From NCBI RefSeq assembly GCF_011761945.1, contig NZ_JAASQV010000001.1, positions 868,001 through 932,000 on the forward strand: a stretch of 64,000 bases of DNA, read 5' to 3'. The notes below the pieces were generated by a model. The model ran no database searches and was not told the DNA's origin. It saw nothing but the letters and a program-made list of their open reading frames with translations. The stretch comes from Sphingomonas leidyi. Lineage in GTDB: Bacteria > Pseudomonadota > Alphaproteobacteria > Sphingomonadales > Sphingomonadaceae. Below, piece after piece: positions 59,340 to 64,000 of the stretch. Each line of letters opens with the position of its first letter. Position 1 is the stretch's first letter. The position numbers were made by a program, and so were the translations under genes.

Positions 59340-61648
59340 CAGGCCGGCTCCGCCACGCGCACGCGAAGCTCCCGCGCCGCGGAGACCATGGCGTCGATCG
59401 CCGGCTTCACTTCCTCCCATTTGCGGGTCTTCAGGCCGCAATCGGGGTTCACCCACAGCTGCTCGGGCGCGAGGTGCGCCTGGGCCAGCTGCATCAGCCG
59501 GACGATCTCGTCGACCGAGGGCACGCGCGGCGCATGGATGTCGTAGACGCCGGGCCCGATCGCACTCGGATAGCGATAGGCGGCGAAGCCTTCGAGCAGC
59601 TCCATCTGCGAGCGCGCGGTCTCGATCGAGATCACGTCGGTGTCCATCGCGCCGATCGCCGGCAGGATGTCGTTGAACTCCGAATAGCACATGTGCGTAT
59701 GGATCTGGGTTGCGTCGCCCACGCCCGCGGCCGAGAGGCGGAAGCAATCCACCGCCCAGTCGAGATAGGCCTGCCAGTCGCGCTTGCGCAGCGGCAGGCC
59801 TTCGCGCAGCGCCGCCTCGTCGATCTGGATCGCCTTGCAGCCGGCTCTTTCGAGATCGACTACCTCGTCGCGGATCGCCAGCGCGATCTGGGCGCAGGAG
59901 GCCGAGCGCGGCTGGTCGTCGCGCACGAAGCTCCAGTTGAGGATCGTGACGGGGCCGGTGAGCATGCCCTTCATCGGCCTGGCGGTGAGGCCCTGGGCAT
60001 AGCGCCACCACTCGACGGTCATCGGCTTCGGCCGCGAGACGTCGCCGAACAGGATCGGCGGGCGCACGCAGCGCGAGCCATAGCTCTGGACCCAGCCGTT
60101 CACCGTGAAGGCGAAGCCCGCGAGCTGCTCGCCGAAATACTGGACCATGTCGTTGCGCTCGAACTCGCCGTGCACGAGCATGTCGAGCCCCGCTTCCTCC
60201 TGCCAGCGGACGGTGCGTTCGGTCTCTTCGCGCAGGAACCGTTCGTACGCGGCATCGCCGAGGTTGCCGCGATTATGCTCCGCGCGGGCATGGCGCACCT
60301 CGGCGGTCTGCGGGAAGGAGCCGATCGTCGTGGTGGGGAAGGGCGGCAGCGCGAGGATCCCGGCCTGCACCGCGGCGCGCGCCGCATAGGGCGATTGGCG
60401 GCTGCGCATCGCCTCGGTGATCGATGCGGTGCGGGCGGCGACCAGCGGATCGTGGATGCGCGGCGAGACCTTGCGCGCCGCCGCGGCCCGGCCGGAAGCG
60501 GCGAGCTTCTCCGCCACCCAGTCACGGCCGCCGTTCAGCGCGTCCTTCAGCGTCACCAGTTCGTCGATCTTCTGCGCCGCGAAGGCGAGCCATTGCTTGA
60601 TCTCGTCGTCGAGCTTCGGCTCGAGCGCGAGGTCGACGGGGACGTGGAGCAGCGAGCAGGAGGGCGCGAGGACGATGTCGCGCGTGGCCGCGACCGGCTC
60701 GATCCGGTCGAGCAGCTTCTCCAGGTCGGCGCGCCAGATGTTGCGGCCGTCGATCACGCCCAGCGAGAGCAGCAGCCCCTTGGGCGCGGCGACGAGGACC
60801 TTGTCGAACTGGTCCGGCGCGCGCACCAGATCGACGTGCAGTCCCGCGACGGGCAGGTTCACCGCCAGCGTGAGATTGTCCTCCAGCGCGCCGAAATAGG
60901 TGGCGAGCATGATCTTGAGGCCGAGGCGCGGCAGCTTGGCATAGACGCGGGTGATCGCGGCGCGCTGGCGCTCGTCCAGGTCGAGCGCGAGGATCGGCTC
61001 GTCGATCTGCACCCATTCGGCGCCGGCATGGGCGAGCTGGGTGAGCACCGCCGAATAGAGGCCGAGCACTTCGTCGAGAAAATCGAAGGGATCGACGTCG
61101 CGGCCCTTGGCGAGGCTGAGCCAGGTGACGGGGCCGAGCAGCACCGGCCGTGTCTCGTAGCCGAGCGCCTTGGCCTCGCGATATTCGTCGACGATCTTGG
61201 AGGAGGAGAGGGCGAGCTTCTGTCCCGCCGCCAGTTCGGGCACCATATAATGATAGTTGGTGTCGAACCACTTGGTCATTTCCTGCGCGGTATGGCCATG
61301 GCCGTGCGCGCAGCCCGCGCTCTCGCCCGTCGTCCCGCGCGCCATCGCGAAATAGGTGGCGAGGTCGGCCGTGCCCGCCGCGACGCCGTAGCGCTCGGGA
61401 ATGGCGCCCAGCATCAGGCTGGTGTCGAGCACGTGATCGTAGAAGGAGAAATCGTTGCTCGGCAGCCAATCGGCACCGAGCGCGGCCTGGCGGGCCCAGG
61501 CCGCGGCACGCAGGCCCGCGGCGGCTTCGAGAAGCTCCGCCTCGGTGGACTTGCCGCTCCAGAATTTCTCGAGCGCGAATTTCAGCTCGCGCCGCGGGCC
61601 GATCCGCGGAAAGCCGAGCGTGGCAACAGTGACGGTCATGGTCTTCAT
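59339..61648 (-). CDS. metE: MetE, cobalamin-independent methionine synthase
   Basis: This 769-residue protein transfers a methyl group from 5-methyltetrahydropteroyltri-L-glutamate to homocysteine. Two barrels: an N-terminal one beginning VATLGFPRIGPRRELKFALE, and a C-terminal catalytic one with the zinc ligands in IHTHMCYSEFND and NPDCGLKTRKWEEV. A cobalamin riboswitch lies upstream, so it should be shut off when vitamin B12 allows use of MetH. The ATG is at 61648; ATG 61639 is the alternative. Confidence 0.95.
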   Translation of the reverse strand: MKTMTVTVATLGFPRIGPRRELKFALEKFWSGKSTEAELLEAAAGLRAAAWARQAALGADWLPSNDFSFYDHVLDTSLMLGAIPERYGVAAGTADLATYFAMARGTTGESAGCAHGHGHTAQEMTKWFDTNYHYMVPELAAGQKLALSSSKIVDEYREAKALGYETRPVLLGPVTWLSLAKGRDVDPFDFLDEVLGLYSAVLTQLAHAGAEWVQIDEPILALDLDERQRAAITRVYAKLPRLGLKIMLATYFGALEDNLTLAVNLPVAGLHVDLVRAPDQFDKVLVAAPKGLLLSLGVIDGRNIWRADLEKLLDRIEPVAATRDIVLAPSCSLLHVPVDLALEPKLDDEIKQWLAFAAQKIDELVTLKDALNGGRDWVAEKLAASGRAAAARKVSPRIHDPLVAARTASITEAMRSRQSPYAARAAVQAGILALPPFPTTTIGSFPQTAEVRHARAEHNRGNLGDAAYERFLREETERTVRWQEEAGLDMLVHGEFERNDMVQYFGEQLAGFAFTVNGWVQSYGSRCVRPPILFGDVSRPKPMTVEWWRYAQGLTARPMKGMLTGPVTILNWSFVRDDQPRSASCAQIALAIRDEVVDLERAGCKAIQIDEAALREGLPLRKRDWQAYLDWAVDCFRLSAAGVGDATQIHTHMCYSEFNDILPAIGAMDTDVISIETARSQMELLEGFAAYRYPSAIGPGVYDIHAPRVPSVDEIVRLMQLAQAHLAPEQLWVNPDCGLKTRKWEEVKPAIDAMVSAARELRVRVAEPA

Positions 61649-61761
61649 ACCCCGATGAAGGACGGGGGAGACCGGCTTGGACACAGGCATGCGCGGACGG
61701 TCGCCCGGCCGCGGCATGCAAGCGGCCAGACCGGGCACCCCGCCGGTGGACGTTATCGCGT

Positions 61762-61930
61762 CAAAGGCAGGTCTCCTGGCTCGCGGGTCAGCGCGGACGA
61801 TCCGTCTTCCCAGGGCGGTGAGGCCCCAGTGACTCGCTTGGATCGCCGCTCGCCGCTTACAGTTGCGGGGGCAGCGCCGGACTTGCACCGGCTTCCCGTC
61901 TTAGCTTCCGGGCAAGCCGGAAGAACCTCG
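61762..61930 (-). promoter_or_regulatory. cobalamin (B12) riboswitch controlling metE
   Basis: Read on the minus strand, the aptamer shows AAGCCGGTGCAAGTCCGGCG, GCTGCCCCCGCAACTGTAA (the B12 box, within 61854-61895), and the closing GCCAGGAGACCTGCC (61766-61780). These are the hallmark conserved parts in the right order. It starts about 115 bases upstream of metE. The leader between them (61649-61761) has a GC-rich stem near 61700-61735 but no clear U-run, so control may be at translation or by Rho. Confidence 0.93.
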
Positions 61931-61972
61931 ACGCCCCAAGCATCCGCTTGTCGAAGCTCCGCGTCAAGCGTC

Positions 61973-61992
61973 ATATAAAGATATCTTTATAT
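61973..61992. promoter_or_regulatory. perfect 20-bp palindrome between metE and ahcY
   Basis: ATATAAAGATATCTTTATAT is symmetric at every position and AT-rich in a GC-rich genome. It lies in the divergent control region, 43 bases before the riboswitch on one side and 94 before ahcY on the other. The ArsR-family SahR, which senses S-adenosylhomocysteine in proteobacteria and acts on ahcY and metE, is a candidate by context. Confidence 0.8.
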
Positions 61993-62085
61993 TTGGAATT
62001 GCACCTGCCCGGCGAAGCGGCTAGGGCGCCCCCATCGCGGCCGGCGATTCCCGGCGCGCAATCGATTCACATCTGGAGACAGCTC

Positions 62086-63486
62086 GTGGCTACCGTGCTC
62101 GACAAGGATTACGTCGTTAAGGACATCACTCTGGCGGATTTCGGCCGCGCCGAGATCAACATCGCCGAGACCGAGATGCCCGGCCTGATGGCGCTCCGCG
62201 CGGAGTTCGGCGCGTCGCAGCCGCTCAAGGGCGCGCGCATCACCGGCTCGCTCCACATGACCATCCAGACCGCCGTGCTGATCGAGACGCTGACCGCGCT
62301 CGGCGCGCAGGTTCGCTGGGCGACCTGCAACATCTTCTCGACGCAGGACCATGCCGCCGCCGCCATCGCCGCCACCGGCGTGCCGGTGTTCGCGGTGAAG
62401 GGCGAGAGCCTGGCCGAATATTGGGACTATGTCGGCTCGATCTTCGACTGGGGCGACGAGACCTGCAACATGATCCTCGACGACGGCGGCGACGCGACGA
62501 TGTTCGCGCTGTGGGGCGCCAAGCTCGAGGCGGGCCAGTCGTTCGGCGAGCCGGAGAATGACGAGGAAGTCGAGATGCAGCGCGCGGTGAAGGAATTCAT
62601 CAAGCGCAAGCCGGGCTACCTCACCGAGACGGTAAAGAACATCAAGGGCGTCTCGGAAGAGACCACCACCGGCGTGCACCGCCTCTATCACATCGCCAAG
62701 AAGGGCGAGCTGCCGTTCCCGGCGATCAACGTCAACGACAGCGTCACCAAGTCGAAGTTCGACAACCTCTATGGCTGCAAGGAATCGCTGGTCGACGCGA
62801 TCCGCCGCGGCACCGACGTGATGCTGGCCGGCAAGGTCGCCACCGTCGCCGGCTTCGGCGACGTGGGCAAGGGCTCGGCCGCGTCGCTGCGCAACGGCGG
62901 GGCGCGCGTGCTCGTCACCGAGATCGATCCGATCTGCGCGCTGCAGGCGGCGATGGAAGGCTATGAAGTCGTCACGATGGAAGAGGCGGTCACCCGCTCG
63001 GACATCTTCGTCACCGCCACCGGCAATGCCGACGTGATCACCGCCGAGCACATGGCCGGCATGAAGAACATGGCGATCGTCTGCAACATCGGCCATTTCG
63101 ACAGCGAGATCCAGATCTCGGGCCTGTCGAACTACAAGTGGACCGAAGTGAAGCCGCAGGTCGACCTGGTCGAGTTCCCGGACGGCAAGCAGATCATCAT
63201 CCTGTCGAAGGGCCGCCTGGTGAACCTGGGCAACGCGACCGGCCACCCGTCGTTCGTGATGTCGTCGTCGTTCACCAACCAGACGCTGGCCCAGATCGAG
63301 CTGTGGACCAAGTCGGACACCTACAAGAACGACGTGTACGTCCTGCCCAAGCATCTCGACGAGAAGGTGGCCGAGCTGCACCTCGAGAAGCTGGGCGTGA
63401 AGCTCACCAAGCTCTCGAAGAAGCAGGCCGATTACATCGGCGTGCCGGTCGAGGGGCCGTTCAAGCCGGATCACTATCGCTACTGA
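62086..63486 (+). CDS. ahcY: adenosylhomocysteinase (S-adenosylhomocysteine hydrolase)
   Basis: This protein has 466 residues from a GTG with GGAG 9 bases upstream; an open in-frame extension to 61948 would cover the palindrome and is rejected. It splits SAH to adenosine and homocysteine, closing the methyl cycle with metE. Landmarks: [37 protein letters not shown]-binding [19 protein letters not shown], and the C-terminal KPDHYRY. It forms a tetramer in the cytoplasm. A 17-bp terminator follows. Confidence 0.96.
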   Translation: MATVLDKDYVVKDITLADFGRAEINIAETEMPGLMALRAEFGASQPLKGARITGSLHMTIQTAVLIETLTALGAQVRWATCNIFSTQDHAAAAIAATGVPVFAVKGESLAEYWDYVGSIFDWGDETCNMILDDGGDATMFALWGAKLEAGQSFGEPENDEEVEMQRAVKEFIKRKPGYLTETVKNIKGVSEETTTGVHRLYHIAKKGELPFPAINVNDSVTKSKFDNLYGCKESLVDAIRRGTDVMLAGKVATVAGFGDVGKGSAASLRNGGARVLVTEIDPICALQAAMEGYEVVTMEEAVTRSDIFVTATGNADVITAEHMAGMKNMAIVCNIGHFDSEIQISGLSNYKWTEVKPQVDLVEFPDGKQIIILSKGRLVNLGNATGHPSFVMSSSFTNQTLAQIELWTKSDTYKNDVYVLPKHLDEKVAELHLEKLGVKLTKLSKKQADYIGVPVEGPFKPDHYRY

Positions 63487-63514
63487 TCCCGCCGCGCGAT
63501 CGCGCAGGAGCCGG

Positions 63515-63559
63515 AACGGGCCGCGTTCCCCATAGGGGGAGCGCGGCCCGTTTCGTTAA
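63515..63559 (+). terminator. rho-independent terminator after ahcY
   Basis: AACGGGCCGCGTTCCCC pairs with GGGGAGCGCGGCCCGTT (17 bp, one G-T wobble, ATAG loop), followed by TCGTTAA. Confidence 0.88.
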
Positions 63560-63723
63560 CATCTCCGTTACTGTAACATTGTTGTAATTATGCAACGCGC
63601 CGAGAGAAAGCGTTGTGGACCCGCAACTAACCCACGGTTTCCTACGTCCTGCTCCTGCTTCGGACAAAGGCTAGCAACAATCGATTCCGAGGACGGGAAA
63701 GTCTTTTGCTAAAGGGATGTAGC

Positions 63724-64000
63724 ATGCGTCGTTTTCTCTCCCCCCAGTACGACCGCCTTTCGCTGACCGCGTCTGCCGCGGTTCTTGCTCTCGCTTTGGT
63801 CGCCACGCCTGCGGTCGCGCAGACTGCCGACCAGACCCCGGCGCCCGCCGATACGCAGGACGATCAGCCTGCCGCTTCCGAGGGCACGATCGTGGTGACC
63901 GGCTCGCGCATCGCGCGCCCGGAGTTCGACACCGTGCAGCCGACCCAGGTGGTCGGCGCTGCCCAGATCGAATCCCGCGGCTACACCAATGTCGGCCAGG
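63724..64000 (+). CDS. TonB-dependent receptor (partial, runs off right edge)
   Basis: The first 92 residues are present. A signal peptide with LSLTASAAVLALALVATPAV ends at AVAQ. A TonB-box-like stretch EGTIVVTGSRIARPEFDTVQ then leads into the plug domain (QVVGAAQIESRGYTNVGQ). The barrel is beyond the window. TonB receptors of this GSRIxRP type bring nutrients such as vitamins or plant polymers across the outer membrane; the ligand is not predictable from this part. Confidence 0.85.
   Translation, partial: MRRFLSPQYDRLSLTASAAVLALALVATPAVAQTADQTPAPADTQDDQPAASEGTIVVTGSRIARPEFDTVQPTQVVGAAQIESRGYTNVGQ

Noticed and set aside
59474..61978. 834-residue plus-strand frame opposite metE and the riboswitch
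   Set aside because: Antisense shadow; it also crosses the structured riboswitch region.
61993..62085. SAH riboswitch upstream of ahcY
   Set aside because: I could not find the conserved core of that aptamer in the 93 bases before the GTG; control by the palindrome is more likely.
63560..63723. Operator-like repeats (GTTACTGTAAC and nearby TGTAA motifs) before the TonB receptor
   Set aside because: Arms are only five bases and the region is AT-rich, so chance similarity is likely; noted but not called.

Overview
The window reads as chromosomal DNA from a Sphingomonas-like alphaproteobacterium. GC content is high. It carries a ChpT-type phosphotransferase, SoxR, an Ala/Glu-extended S16, a bacterial type A RNase P RNA and the start of a TonB-dependent receptor. 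I place it in the Sphingomonadales by protein resemblance from memory, not by a search. I see no insertion sequence, prophage, CRISPR array, tRNA or rRNA. Genes are densely packed, and many neighbours overlap by 1 to 20 bases.

Layout: 1-3.9 kb holds a truncated PAS membrane sensor (-), a small membrane protein, chpT, and a divergent NAD(P)-binding reductase/HxlR regulator pair with two palindromic operators between them. 4-9.1 kb is a chemotaxis operon, cheA-cheW-cheY-cheB-cheR, with no receptor gene. 9.2-11.6 kb holds a peptidoglycan amidase, a small unknown gene, rnpB, a J-domain protein and a ferredoxin-like protein. 11.6-16.5 kb is an unusual phage-shock (Psp) locus on the minus strand. 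A sigma-54 promoter drives a 35-residue membrane peptide, then pspA, pspB, pspC and six further small genes, most of them PspB-like, with sufE at the end; pspF is divergent. 16.8-25.4 kb holds sodB, a four-gene set mtaB-ftsY-yciB-ClC channel, a DUF924 protein, an intradiol dioxygenase-like protein and a GGDEF/EAL protein.

25.7-33.6 kb carries ffh, rpsP, rimM, trmD and rplS. The usual rpsP-rimM-trmD-rplS order is split by about 4 kb of cargo: a phosphoesterase, a serine hydrolase, and a membrane pair ending in a Gly/Cys tail. 33.8-47.6 kb is a mixed region: a secreted unknown, a SoxR/VOC pair with a clear MerR-type promoter, an OmpA-like protein, an S41 peptidase broken by one in-frame amber codon, an S9 peptidase, a patatin lipoprotein, asd, a GFA protein and a DUF418 protein. 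47.5-50.7 kb is an EmrAB-type efflux operon with a MarR regulator. 50.8-58.6 kb holds a GFA protein, an alpha/beta hydrolase, an M2 peptidase, a SIMPL protein, AMP nucleosidase, a peroxiredoxin and YqgE. 58.6-64 kb is a methionine-cycle block: metE under a cobalamin riboswitch, divergent from ahcY, with a perfect 20-bp palindrome between them. The window ends in a TonB-dependent receptor.

The observation I find most worth following is the Psp locus. It has serial PspB-like paralogues sharing a C-terminal coiled-coil signature with PspB, and related endings on PspC and PspA, plus two membrane micropeptides, all apparently under one PspF/sigma-54 switch.
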